The translations under genes and the position numbers were made by a program. DNA of 8,029 nucleotides from the NCBI GenBank assembly GCA_017469605.1, contig JAFUGB010000034.1, positions 1 to 8,029 of the forward strand, written 5' to 3'. Position 1 is the first letter of the stretch, and every line of letters begins with the position of its first letter. The notes under the pieces are model-generated. The model was not told the DNA's origin and ran no database searches. It was given only the letters and a program-made list of their open reading frames with translations. The DNA is from Clostridia bacterium (lineage in GTDB: Bacteria > Bacillota > Clostridia > Christensenellales > Aristaeellaceae). Positions 1-5,971 of this stretch are shown in pieces.

Positions 1-2
1 CC

Positions 3-110
3 ATGCCTTCTGATAATTCAATTGTTTTGACTGTCAATAAGGCTCTGGCTATGCTCAGGGCAAGAGGTTTTATCATTCAGGATGATCCTCCTGATCCTTT
101 AACCGCCTGA
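3..110 (+). CDS. C-terminal tail of an unrecognised protein, cut by the window edge
   Basis: An open frame enters from the left edge and stops with TGA at 108-110. About 35 residues are visible. They include the stretch NKALAMLRARGFIIQDD, which looks like a helix followed by a strand, and then a Pro/Asp-rich end. No ribosome site can be judged for the ATG at position 3, so this is more likely the end of a longer gene than a small gene. A transposase tail is one possibility, but I do not recognise a family. It converges on the phosphoglucomutase gene. Confidence is low because an open stretch this short can arise by chance. Confidence 0.25.
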   Translation: MPSDNSIVLTVNKALAMLRARGFIIQDDPPDPLTA

Positions 111-186
111 CCTGTTCCTTCTTGTTTCCCATCTTTTTCGATGGTTTGTTTGCTGTCCGCTTTTTTATAATTCATTGTTTCAAACT

Positions 187-205
187 TTTCTTCCCCGGGA
201 AGAAA
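187..205. repeat. 19-bp near-perfect palindrome
   Basis: Arms TTTCTTCCC (187-195) and GGGAAGAAA (197-205) are perfectly complementary around one central C. No T-run follows on either strand, so it is not a convincing terminator. It lies in the gene-free gap 111-257, in which I see nothing else. Confidence 0.45.
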
Positions 206-257
206 GCGCGTATCCTCCCCCGTCAAATCCCAATTTGCGCATGAAAAATTAAGAATT

Positions 258-294
258 GAAAAAGGGCAGTGGAAGGAGAACCTTTCACAGCCCT
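258..294 (-). terminator. Rho-independent terminator of the phosphoglucomutase gene
   Basis: Read on the minus strand, the arms AGGGCTGTGAAAGG and CCTTCCACTGCCCT form a 14-position stem with two mismatches and a TTCT loop. A run of T follows immediately. It starts 20 bases past the TGA/TAA end of the mutase gene, which is the expected place. Confidence 0.8.
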
Positions 295-314
295 ATTGAT
301 TTTCGGGGGATGAA

Positions 315-2036
315 TTACTTCACCAGCGCTTCGCTGGCTTCCCGCAGCGCTTCGTTGAGCGCCTCGGCCTTTTCCTTATCGGCGTCGTTGGTATTGACAT
401 ACAGCTTGATCTTGGGCTCAGTGCCGGAGGGACGGATGCAGACCCAGTTGCCGCGCTCCAGTTCAAAGTACAGCACATCGGAGGCCGGCAGGCCGGTGGG
501 CTCGGTACCCTCAGCGGTAACGCGGGTGCCCTTCAGGTAGTCGCGTACCGCGGTCACCCGCATGCCGCACAGCTCCTTGGGCGGGTTCTCCCGCAGATTG
601 GCCATGATTTCCTTCATGCGGGTCAGGCCGTCTTTGCCGGGCAGGGTGGTGGACACCACCTTTTCCACATAATAGCCGTACTTGGCAAAGATTTCCTGCA
701 TGCGATCATACAGCGTAATGCCTTCTTCCTCGCAGGCGGCGGCCACTTCGGTGATCAGCAGGGAGGCGTTTACGCCGTCCTTGTCGCGCACGAAGGTGGA
801 GGACAGGAAGCCGTAGCTCTCCTCAAAGCCAAACAGGAAGGTATGGCTGCCGCTGTCCTGGAACTGCTGGATCTTTTCACCGATGAACTTGAAACCGGTC
901 AGCGTTTCAAACATGGCTACGCCGTAATCCTCGCAGATACGATTGGCCAGCGAGGTGGATACGATGGATTTGACGGCCGCGCCGTTTGCCGGCAGGGTGC
1001 CCTGCTTTTTCTTGGTGGACAGGATGTAATGCAGCATCACACAGCCGATCTGGTTGCCGGTGAGCAGATGGAACTGCCCGTCCTTGGCGCGCACGGCAAC
1101 GCCCAGACGGTCGCAGTCCGGGTCGGTGGCAAAAATCACGTTGGCGCCCACCTGATCAGCCAGCTTGATGGCCAGGGTAAAGGCTTCGGGATTCTTGGGA
1201 TTGGGGGCGCAGGACAGGGTGGAGAAATTGCCGTCGGGCTTTTCCTGCTCGGTGACCACGGCCACGTTGGCAATACCAACTTCCTTCAGGATGCGGCGCA
1301 CAGGCACGTTGCCGGAGCCATGGAGCGGCGTATATACGATGGACAGATGCGAGCCCATGCGGGCCAGCATATCGGGCTGGATGGTCAGCGTTTTCTCCTC
1401 CGCCATGTAGGCGTCATCCACTTCCTTATTGCCGATGATGCGCAGCAGGCCCTTGGCCTTGGCCTCCTCCTCATCCATGGGTACGCAGTCCAGGTAGTTG
1501 AGCGCGCGGATGCAGGCGGTAACGCCATTAGCGGCTTCAGGGCCCAGCTGGGCGCCATCCTCGCCGTAAACCTTATAGCCGTTATACTGGGGAGGATTGT
1601 GGGAAGCGGTGATTACCACGCCGGCGCAGCAGTTCAGATGCCGCACGGCATAGGAGAGCAGCGGTACAGGGCGCAGCGCATCAAACAGGTAAGCAGGCAC
1701 ACCCTCGGCGCAAAGCACCAGCGCGGTGTCCTTGGCAAACTCAGCGGAACAGCGGCGGCTGTCATAGCCGATGGCCACACCGCGCAGGGCGTCTTCGGGA
1801 TTCTGCTTCAGGTATTGAGCCAGTCCCTTGGTGGCGCGGCGCACATTGTAGCGGTTCATCCTGTTCAGTCCCGCGCCCAGCACGCCGCGCATGCCGGCGG
1901 TACCAAAGGAGAGTTCGGTATAAAAGCGATCCTCAATTTCCCGCTCATCATTGGCGATGGCCTTCAAATCGGCAACGGTATCCGCATCCTGCGCAAAATC
2001 GTGCAGCCACTGTTCATAAGCTGTCCGGACGTCCAT
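315..2036 (-). CDS. pgcA: Phosphoglucomutase/phosphomannomutase (alpha-phosphohexomutase)
   Basis: This cytosolic enzyme interconverts hexose 1-phosphate and 6-phosphate, linking glycolysis to UDP-glucose and envelope glycan synthesis. The protein is 573 residues, close to the ~580 of Bacillus PgcA, and all four alpha-phosphohexomutase signatures are intact. These are the phosphoserine loop TASHNP (Ser145), the Mg-binding loop DPDCDR (305-310), the sugar-binding loop FGFEESYGF (402-410) and the phosphate-binding RPSGTEPK (535-542). The frame is open for 29 more codons upstream, but I chose the ATG at 2036 because AAGGGGGA lies 8 bases before it and the extra residues are not conserved-looking. 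A promoter lies at 2082-2110 and a terminator at 258-294, so it is probably monocistronic. The family is certain. The preference between glucose and mannose cannot be read from sequence, so the symbol is by analogy. Confidence 0.96.
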   Translation of the reverse strand: MDVRTAYEQWLHDFAQDADTVADLKAIANDEREIEDRFYTELSFGTAGMRGVLGAGLNRMNRYNVRRATKGLAQYLKQNPEDALRGVAIGYDSRRCSAEFAKDTALVLCAEGVPAYLFDALRPVPLLSYAVRHLNCCAGVVITASHNPPQYNGYKVYGEDGAQLGPEAANGVTACIRALNYLDCVPMDEEEAKAKGLLRIIGNKEVDDAYMAEEKTLTIQPDMLARMGSHLSIVYTPLHGSGNVPVRRILKEVGIANVAVVTEQEKPDGNFSTLSCAPNPKNPEAFTLAIKLADQVGANVIFATDPDCDRLGVAVRAKDGQFHLLTGNQIGCVMLHYILSTKKKQGTLPANGAAVKSIVSTSLANRICEDYGVAMFETLTGFKFIGEKIQQFQDSGSHTFLFGFEESYGFLSSTFVRDKDGVNASLLITEVAAACEEEGITLYDRMQEIFAKYGYYVEKVVSTTLPGKDGLTRMKEIMANLRENPPKELCGMRVTAVRDYLKGTRVTAEGTEPTGLPASDVLYFELERGNWVCIRPSGTEPKIKLYVNTNDADKEKAEALNEALREASEALVK

Positions 2037-2081
2037 AATAATTCCCCCTTGTAATTCAATATTAAAGTCTTCTCCATCCTT

Positions 2082-2110
2082 AGTATACTTTGTTATGGCA
2101 AAAATTGCAA
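2082..2110 (-). promoter_or_regulatory. SigA-type promoter of the phosphoglucomutase gene
   Basis: Minus strand: -35 TTGCAA (2110-2105), a 17-base spacer, and -10 TATACT (2087-2082). Both hexamers are close to consensus with ideal spacing. The predicted start near 2075 gives a leader of about 39 bases before the ATG at 2036. Confidence 0.75.
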
Positions 2111-2140
2111 TCAAAATATACATTTGAATTTAGAAAATCA

Positions 2141-2173
2141 ATAAAAGCCCGCCGGAAATCTTCAGCGAGCTTT
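2141..2173 (-). terminator. Rho-independent terminator of the collagen-like gene
   Basis: On the minus strand, AAAGCTCGC and GCGGGCTTT form a 9-bp stem with one G-T wobble around a 12-base loop, followed by TTTTATTG. It begins 5 bases after the stop codon and separates this gene from the mutase promoter at 2110. Confidence 0.7.
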
Positions 2174-2178
2174 CTCTG

Positions 2179-3393
2179 TCAAGCTATTTTGAGAATAATC
2201 AGGTGCGCTGATACCGGCCGCGTTCCGCCTGCCAGGGGCGTAATGCCCAGCGTTGTAAAATTGCCGGAGGGGTTGCGGACGGTGAGGACGCTGTTGGCGG
2301 CGGACGTCTGAATGATGGACATCCCCACAATCATGGAGGACCCGGTATAACGCCCTGTCACGGTGTAAGGCAGTTCGGTACCGTTCAGGGTCAGAACCAG
2401 CTGGCCGCTTTGATTGACTTCTACGCAAAAAAGGATTTGGTACACACCCGTCCCTGCCAAATTGAAGGAATCCGGGCCAGTACGGCTGATGGCCGTTCCG
2501 TTGCTGGGTCCGTCCTGCGGAAAATCCAGGTCATCGCCGGGAGCAACGTCTGCGGCGTTGTTGGGCGGCATCAGGGCATAGAAATCAGCATATTCCATCA
2601 CAACGGATCCGGCTTCGCCCTGCGGCCCAGTTGGCCCAGTGGGGCCTGTAGCGCCGTCTGCCCCGGCTTCGCCTTGCGGCCCGGTAGGCCCGGTAGGGCC
2701 TGTAGCACCGTCAACCCCGGCTTCACCTTGCGGTCCGGTGGGCCCAGTCGGTCCAGTGGGGCCTGTAGCGCCATCGGCCCCAGCTTCACCTTGCGGTCCG
2801 GTAGGCCCAGTCGGCCCTGTAGAGCCATCGGCCCCAGCTTCACCTTGCGGTCCGGTGGGACCGGTCGGCCCGGTAGGGCCTGTAGCGCCATCGGCCCCGG
2901 CTCCACCTTGCGGTCCGGTAGGCCCAGTCGGTCCAGTCGGTCCAGTAGCGCCGTCTGCCCCGGCTTCACCTTGCGGCCCAATGGGTCCAGCGGGGCCAGT
3001 TGCCCCAGCCGGCCCAGTCGATCCAGTAGGGCCGGTAGGCCCCGCAGCGCCGTCAGCCCCGGCTTCGCCCTGCGGTCCGGTAGGCCCAGTTGGGCCAGTC
3101 GGGCCTGTTGGTCCAGTAGCGCCATCAACCCCGGCTTCACCTTGCGGTCCAGTCGGTCCAGCGGGGCCAGTTGCCCCAGTCGGCCCGGTCGATCCAGTCG
3201 GTCCGGTAGGGCCTGTAGCGCCGTCTGCCCCGGCTGGACCCATGGGGCCGGGATATTCCCGGGGGCCGGGAGGTCCGATCAGAATGGGCGGAACGGCTGG
3301 ACAATAACAGTCCGGCTGCCGCGGCCTGCTCAAATCAGCCGATACAAAATCCGTGGTACGCGGTTTGTTACAGGAAAATCCTTTCATCTGCAT
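2179..3393 (-). CDS. BclA-like collagen-repeat surface protein
   Basis: Probable secreted or spore-surface filament protein. With the chosen start it has 404 residues in three parts. The first is a ~48-residue N-terminal region with a CYC pair and a Pro-rich PAVPPILIGPPGP segment, reminiscent of the anchor peptide of BclA-type exosporium proteins. The second is 71 uninterrupted Gly-X-Y triplets (coding 3249-2611), dominated by GPT. The third is a ~143-residue globular C-terminal domain beginning VVMEYADFYALMPPNNA, which resembles the C1q/TNF-like trimerising domain of BclA. No Sec signal peptide or LPXTG motif is visible. An upstream ATG at 3414 lacks a ribosome site. GAAGGGAG at 3405-3398 favours the ATG at 3393, or alternatively 3387. 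A 68-base gap with no clear terminator separates it from the regulator upstream, so read-through is possible. Exosporium location is inferred from family resemblance. Confidence 0.9.
   Translation of the reverse strand: MQMKGFSCNKPRTTDFVSADLSRPRQPDCYCPAVPPILIGPPGPREYPGPMGPAGADGATGPTGPTGSTGPTGATGPAGPTGPQGEAGVDGATGPTGPTGPTGPTGPQGEAGADGAAGPTGPTGSTGPAGATGPAGPIGPQGEAGADGATGPTGPTGPTGPQGGAGADGATGPTGPTGPTGPQGEAGADGSTGPTGPTGPQGEAGADGATGPTGPTGPTGPQGEAGVDGATGPTGPTGPQGEAGADGATGPTGPTGPQGEAGSVVMEYADFYALMPPNNAADVAPGDDLDFPQDGPSNGTAISRTGPDSFNLAGTGVYQILFCVEVNQSGQLVLTLNGTELPYTVTGRYTGSSMIVGMSIIQTSAANSVLTVRNPSGNFTTLGITPLAGGTRPVSAHLIILKIA
2611..3249 (-). repeat. Collagen Gly-X-Y tandem repeat tract
   Basis: This is 639 bases of in-frame repeat. 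Higher-order units begin with QG(E/G)AG(A/V)DG and end in runs of GPT. Eight complete units are visible, of 24, 33, 21, 21, 18, 21, 18 and 18 residues counted from the N-terminal side, followed by a final partial QGEAG. Unit lengths differ by whole Gly-X-Y triplets, as expected from 9-base slippage or recombination that preserves the frame. Confidence 0.9.
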
Positions 3394-3461
3394 GATACTC
3401 CCTTCATGTTCCATGCATGGTTATATCCATGTTATGCCGGGGAGCCCATGCGGGTGACGTT

Positions 3462-4538
3462 TTATTGATCGTTCAGCGCTTTCTTTCGTTTTTCCCTGCG
3501 GATGCGGTTGATGTTTCGTTCAAAATCGCCGTTGTCAATCAGCTCTGCCAGCACATATTGCTCAAAAGCAGGCACCGTACAGGAATAAAACCCCACCCGT
3601 TGCACAAACAATGGCACAAGACGGGGCGGCAGCACCATGTATCCCACGCGGAAAGAAGGGGACACCGTGCGGGAAAAGGTATTCAAGTAGATCACGTTCT
3701 GCCTGTCCGATTGGGAAAATACCGTTTCCTCGGGCTTGCGAAGCAGCGAAAATTCTGATTCAAAATCGTCCTCCACAATATATCGGTCGTCCTGCTCGGC
3801 CCAGCGCAGGTACTCCATGCGCTTGGAGGCGCTGGCCGTCACGCCGCTGGGAAAGCTGCGATAGGGCGTAATGTGCAGCACGGCGGCGTTGGTTTGCCAG
3901 AGGGCCTGGGTTTGTATGCCGTCCTGTCCCAGGGGCAGCAGATCACAGCGGATCCCCCGGGCACGGTAAACCTGTTCAATTTTGGCGTAGGAAGGCTGTT
4001 CAATGGCATATCCTCGGTGGCTGCCCAGCATTTCCACCACCATGCCGTACAGGTATTCGGCGCCGGAACCGATGATGATTTGCTCCATCCCGGCCCGGAT
4101 ACCGCGGTTGCGTCCCAGGTATCGCGCAATGGCGCTTCGCAGCGTCTCGCAGCCTGCGTTGGGCGCCTTGTCCAGGATGGCTTCCCCGTATTCTGAAAGC
4201 ACGCGGCGCATGGTGCGGGCCAGCACCGAAAAGGGAAAGGCGGACTGCTGTGTGGAAAAATCATGGGGGACAGGCGCCGACAGGCGAAAACCGGAGGGCT
4301 GGGCAAAGCCATCTCCGCTGCGGTAGGTCACGTAATAGCCGCTTTTGGGCCGGGCTTCGGCATAGCCTTCCTGGCACAGCAGCTCATAGCTGTGATCCAC
4401 GGTGACCGCGCTCAGCCCGCGCTCCCGGGCGGTTTGGCGGCGGGAAGGAAGACGCGCGCCCGCGGGCCAATCGCCCTGCGTGATTTCCTGGCGCAGCGCT
4501 TCATACAGCATCAGGTAAGCCGGTTTTTCTTTTCTCAT
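3462..4538 (-). CDS. MocR/PdxR-family regulator, C-terminally shortened and lacking the PLP lysine
   Basis: Transcription factor joining a GntR winged helix (residues ~5-70, with PAGARLPSRRQTARERGLS) to a fold-type I aminotransferase-like effector domain (~90-358). Conserved landmarks are SGAEYLYG (158-165), FPSG (229-232) and EDDFESEF (256-263). In the family, the motif TFSK-T/S carries the lysine that binds PLP. Here it reads NTFSRTVSP and residue 290 is Arg (codon CGC, 3671-3669). The protein ends at 358 residues, just after the ERNINRIRREKRK helix. Relatives continue ~90 residues to about 450-500, so the C-terminal subdomain is missing and I see no remnant downstream. The only usable ATG (4538) lies 16 bases from the nearest GGAG, and a TAA stops the frame just upstream. 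It is divergent from the ECF transporter gene, which it probably regulates. It may be a decaying gene or a regulator with altered ligand binding. Confidence 0.88.
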   Translation of the reverse strand: MRKEKPAYLMLYEALRQEITQGDWPAGARLPSRRQTARERGLSAVTVDHSYELLCQEGYAEARPKSGYYVTYRSGDGFAQPSGFRLSAPVPHDFSTQQSAFPFSVLARTMRRVLSEYGEAILDKAPNAGCETLRSAIARYLGRNRGIRAGMEQIIIGSGAEYLYGMVVEMLGSHRGYAIEQPSYAKIEQVYRARGIRCDLLPLGQDGIQTQALWQTNAAVLHITPYRSFPSGVTASASKRMEYLRWAEQDDRYIVEDDFESEFSLLRKPEETVFSQSDRQNVIYLNTFSRTVSPSFRVGYMVLPPRLVPLFVQRVGFYSCTVPAFEQYVLAELIDNGDFERNINRIRREKRKKALNDQ

Positions 4539-4569
4539 CTGGTCTTATAATTTTCTCCTTTTCTGGCAC

Positions 4570-4598
4570 TTTTCATCAGTCCAATTTTAGTATATACT
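4570..4598 (+). promoter_or_regulatory. Promoter of the ECF S-component gene
   Basis: The -10 is TATACT (4593-4598), preceded after 17 bases by a weak -35, TTTTCA (4570-4575). The weak -35 suggests that an activator is needed. The predicted leader of ~26 bases is too short for a riboswitch, so control is likely at transcription. Confidence 0.55.
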
Positions 4599-4607
4599 GT
4601 GTCCAAT
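4579..4607. promoter_or_regulatory. Candidate MocR operator: direct repeat around a shared -10 palindrome
   Basis: GTCCAAT occurs at 4579-4585 and again at 4601-4607 in the same orientation, 22 bp apart or about two helical turns. Between them sits the perfect 10-bp palindrome AGTATATACT (4589-4598), which supplies the -10 element on both strands. MocR-family proteins such as GabR and PdxR are known to bind direct repeats near divergent promoters. That this regulator binds here is inference. Confidence 0.55.
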
Positions 4608-4617
4608 CCCAAGTCAA
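4589..4617 (-). promoter_or_regulatory. Promoter of the MocR-like regulator
   Basis: Minus strand: -35 TTGACT (4617-4612), a 17-base spacer, and -10 TATACT (4594-4589), which is near consensus. Predicted transcription starts near 4582, giving a ~44-base leader. The -10 overlaps the -10 of the opposing transporter promoter. Confidence 0.75.
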
Positions 4618-4630
4618 GGAGGCCTTTCCA

Positions 4631-5179
4631 TTGCAAACGCAGCAAAATAAATTACTGAAAATTGTTTTTGCCGGTGTGTTGGCGGCCATGGTTTATGTGG
4701 TTACGCTGTTCCGTTTCCCGCTGTTGGGCTCAAAGGTGCATTTTGCCAACGCTGTCTGCTTGCTCAGCGGTATGCTGCTGGGCCCTGTGTGGGGCGGCCT
4801 GGCGGCTGGCCTGGGATCGGCGCTCTACGATGCCTTTGGCGGCGGCTATGATATTCTCAACATCCTGATCACCTTTGTGAGCAAATTTGCCATGGCCTGG
4901 GTTTGCGGCAGTCTGCTGGCGGCAAGCTTTAAAAATCAGCAACAGGCCGGTCCGGTCCGCGCGGTGATTGCCTGCGCTGCGGGCGCGCTGACTTACGTGG
5001 CGCTGTATATGTTCAAAAGCCTGCTGATGTATGGTTGGGCTGGCATGGTGAGCCGTTTCCCAGCATCCATCATCAACGCTGCCGCCGCCATCGTGGCCGC
5101 CCCCATCTTTTATCATGCCCTGACGCCCGCGCTTCGCGCCGCCGGAATTCTTAAGCATTTGCAGGGCGGAGCGGATTAA
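4631..5179 (+). CDS. ECF transporter S component (vitamin-binding membrane subunit)
   Basis: Integral membrane substrate-binding subunit of an energy-coupling factor importer. It would work with the shared EcfA, EcfA' and EcfT subunits, which are not in this window. At 182 residues it has the usual S-component size, with about six hydrophobic segments. The first (residues 10-28) carries an AxxxA pattern (Ala14-Ala18), as used for docking EcfT. The segment VHFANAVCLLSGMLLGP followed by WGGLAAGLGSALYD (residues 36-67) is typical of the family. Translation starts at TTG 4631, because AAGGAGG (4616-4622) sits 8 bases before it. The substrate is not evident. The divergent MocR/PdxR-like gene makes a B6 vitamer a reasonable guess, but HMP, thiamine or another vitamin remains possible. 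Confidence 0.88.
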   Translation: MQTQQNKLLKIVFAGVLAAMVYVVTLFRFPLLGSKVHFANAVCLLSGMLLGPVWGGLAAGLGSALYDAFGGGYDILNILITFVSKFAMAWVCGSLLAASFKNQQQAGPVRAVIACAAGALTYVALYMFKSLLMYGWAGMVSRFPASIINAAAAIVAAPIFYHALTPALRAAGILKHLQGGAD

Positions 5180-5197
5180 ATACAACGCGGCAGCGCG

Positions 5198-5237
5198 AAA
5201 AAAGGAGATCTTTCATTGTCTGGGGATCTCCTTTTTT
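5198..5237 (+). terminator. Rho-independent terminator after the ECF S component
   Basis: AAAAAAGGAGATC (5198-5210) pairs perfectly over 13 bp with GATCTCCTTTTTT (5225-5237) around a 14-base loop. The A-run and T-run make it functional in both directions. It marks the right edge of the ordinary chromosomal genes. Confidence 0.88.
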
Positions 5238-5273
5238 GGATTGGCGATGCGGTTATACTAAATCACGTCAAAA

Positions 5274-5288
5274 AATAGACGCTCTATT
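5274..5288. repeat. Short inverted repeat
   Basis: AATAGA (5274-5279) and TCTATT (5283-5288) form a perfect 6-bp inverted repeat around CGC. It sits ~40 bases after the transporter terminator, where an element boundary could fall. No partner copy can be checked within the window. Confidence 0.35.
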
Positions 5289-5331
5289 AGTAAAGGATGA
5301 ATGTTGATTATCTCTGTTACCTACAATCAAG

Positions 5332-5377
5332 GCGCACAAATCTCCCTCCACCAGGCGGAGATAAGCGCGCTCTTTTT
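5332..5377 (+). terminator. Possible terminator hairpin with interrupted stem
   Basis: GCGC (5332-5335) plus ATCTCC (5340-5345) can pair with GGAGAT (5357-5362) plus GCGC (5365-5368), with a small internal loop. The run TTTTT follows at 5373-5377. No gene is recognised upstream, so it may end an unannotated short transcript or be fortuitous. Confidence 0.3.
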
Positions 5378-5401
5378 ACAGACAAATTGGAATTCGTCAA
5401 T

Positions 5402-5451
5402 CAGCATTTTAGCACATCTTCTCCCATCCCGCAAGGTATCATAAAATGCTG
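5402..5451. repeat. Perfect 10-bp inverted repeat with 30-base spacer
   Basis: CAGCATTTTA (5402-5411) and TAAAATGCTG (5442-5451) are exact reverse complements. The spacing suits a protein-binding dyad or a long-loop RNA hairpin. No adjacent gene explains it. Confidence 0.5.
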
Positions 5452-5695
5452 CGAAAACCGTTGAAAATCCTGGGGTTTAAGCAAATTGCTCAACATGATT
5501 TGTTACCTCGTTTCTCGTCGTATCACTTGCAATCGGGGAAATAATAAGGGAAAAAACAAGGGAAGATGATGGTGGATAATCAGAGAGCAGTGGTCTGCTG
5601 TGGCGTGCAAAATCTTCCCAATCAGCCTGCATAATACCGTATTGTAGAATGGATACGGAGAAGCGAAACAAACGAATTGCATATACTCTCATCTG

Positions 5696-5734
5696 AAAGC
5701 GCCCGGATTGGCATTGAGCCTCTGGACGCTTTTT
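5696..5734 (+). terminator. Terminator-like hairpin before the palindrome array
   Basis: AAAGCG (5696-5701) pairs with CGCTTT (5727-5732), extended by CC/GG across a one-base bulge, and the tract runs into TTTTT. It could insulate the downstream mobile-element region from transcription entering from the left. Confidence 0.4.
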
Positions 5735-5754
5735 AGTTATGTGTTGATTACGGG

Positions 5755-5778
5755 ACGGCGGACAAAAATGTCCGCCGT
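5755..5778. repeat. Array palindrome, A-loop type, copy 1
   Basis: ACGGCGGACA (5755-5764) and TGTCCGCCGT (5769-5778) form a perfect 10-bp stem around AAAA. It is the strongest member of a three-copy family sharing AC, an A-run and GT at the loop, with an ACG/CGT-like outer arm. Confidence 0.75.
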
Positions 5779-5794
5779 GATGCAACGGGCTTGT

Positions 5795-5821
5795 AACTTC
5801 CCGACAAGTTGTCGAGAAGTT
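5795..5821. repeat. Array palindrome, CAAnTTG type, copy 1
   Basis: Arms AACTTCCCGACAA and TTGTCGAGAAGTT flank a central G. Twelve of 13 positions pair, the exception being C5801 against A5815. The right arm ends in GAAGTT, which recurs in other copies. Confidence 0.75.
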
Positions 5822-5832
5822 GAACAAAATGA

Positions 5833-5856
5833 ACGTCGGACAAAAAAGTCCATCGT
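5833..5856. repeat. Array palindrome, A-loop type, copy 2
   Basis: ACGTCGGAC (5833-5841) and GTCCATCGT (5848-5856) flank AAAAAA. Seven of nine positions pair, with T-T and C-A mismatches in mid-arm. It is closely similar in sequence to copy 1 at 5755. Confidence 0.6.
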
Positions 5857-5880
5857 GCGGAGAACATTTTGCTATTCATC

Positions 5881-5909
5881 ACTTTGCGCCAACTTGACGC
5901 AAAGTTGGC
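5881..5909. repeat. Array palindrome, CAAnTTG type, copy 2, with overlapping alternative hairpin
   Basis: ACTTTGCGCCAA (5881-5892) and TTGACGCAAAGT (5894-5905) pair at 11 of 12 positions, with C5889 against A5897. A second perfect 8-bp stem, GCCAACTT (5888-5895) with AAGTTGGC (5902-5909), uses the same bases, so the two folds exclude each other. Confidence 0.7.
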
Positions 5910-5971
5910 AAGGATAGGCACGATGAACAGAATATTTACAATAACACGGCCCGGACAGTTTCCATCAACAT

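Larger units (their letters stand above)
5238..5754. other. Gene-free junction region between chromosomal genes and the mobile element
   Basis: No convincing gene is present. Only short frames exist: a plus-strand one of 47 codons from ATG 5301, which has AAAGG 4 bases upstream, and a minus-strand one ending at about 5330 (contains KMLIDEFQFVCKKSALIS). Neither matches a family I know. A 116-codon minus-strand frame at 5827-5477 overlaps the palindrome array and lacks a protein-like pattern. The region does hold several inverted repeats, listed separately. The left end of the mobile element probably lies here, but I cannot identify an attachment site. Confidence 0.4.

Noticed and set aside
187..205. 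Second terminator between the mutase gene and the left-edge frame
   Set aside because: The stem is strong, but neither strand has a T-run after it and the loop is minimal.
843..2054. 403-codon plus-strand frame opposite the phosphoglucomutase
   Set aside because: It is antisense to a fully conserved enzyme gene, with a composition typical of a GC-rich third-position shadow and no recognisable domain.
2639..3307. 222-codon plus-strand frame of GPV/APS repeats opposite the collagen gene
   Set aside because: It is a shadow. Gly-Pro codon pairs (GGNCCN) read as Gly-Pro on the reverse strand too, so a collagen tract gives an open repeat antisense. It has no ribosome site and no globular domain.
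2410..3468. 352-codon plus-strand Arg/Ser-rich frame across the collagen gene
   Set aside because: It is another antisense frame of the repeat tract, with low-complexity content and no start signal.
4539..4630. Riboswitch controlling the ECF S component
   Set aside because: The predicted leader is only about 26 bases, too short for any known vitamin riboswitch.
5477..5827. 116-codon minus-strand frame in the junction region
   Set aside because: No family is recognised. Its N-terminal part is generated by the palindromes at 5755-5821, and composition and start context are not gene-like.
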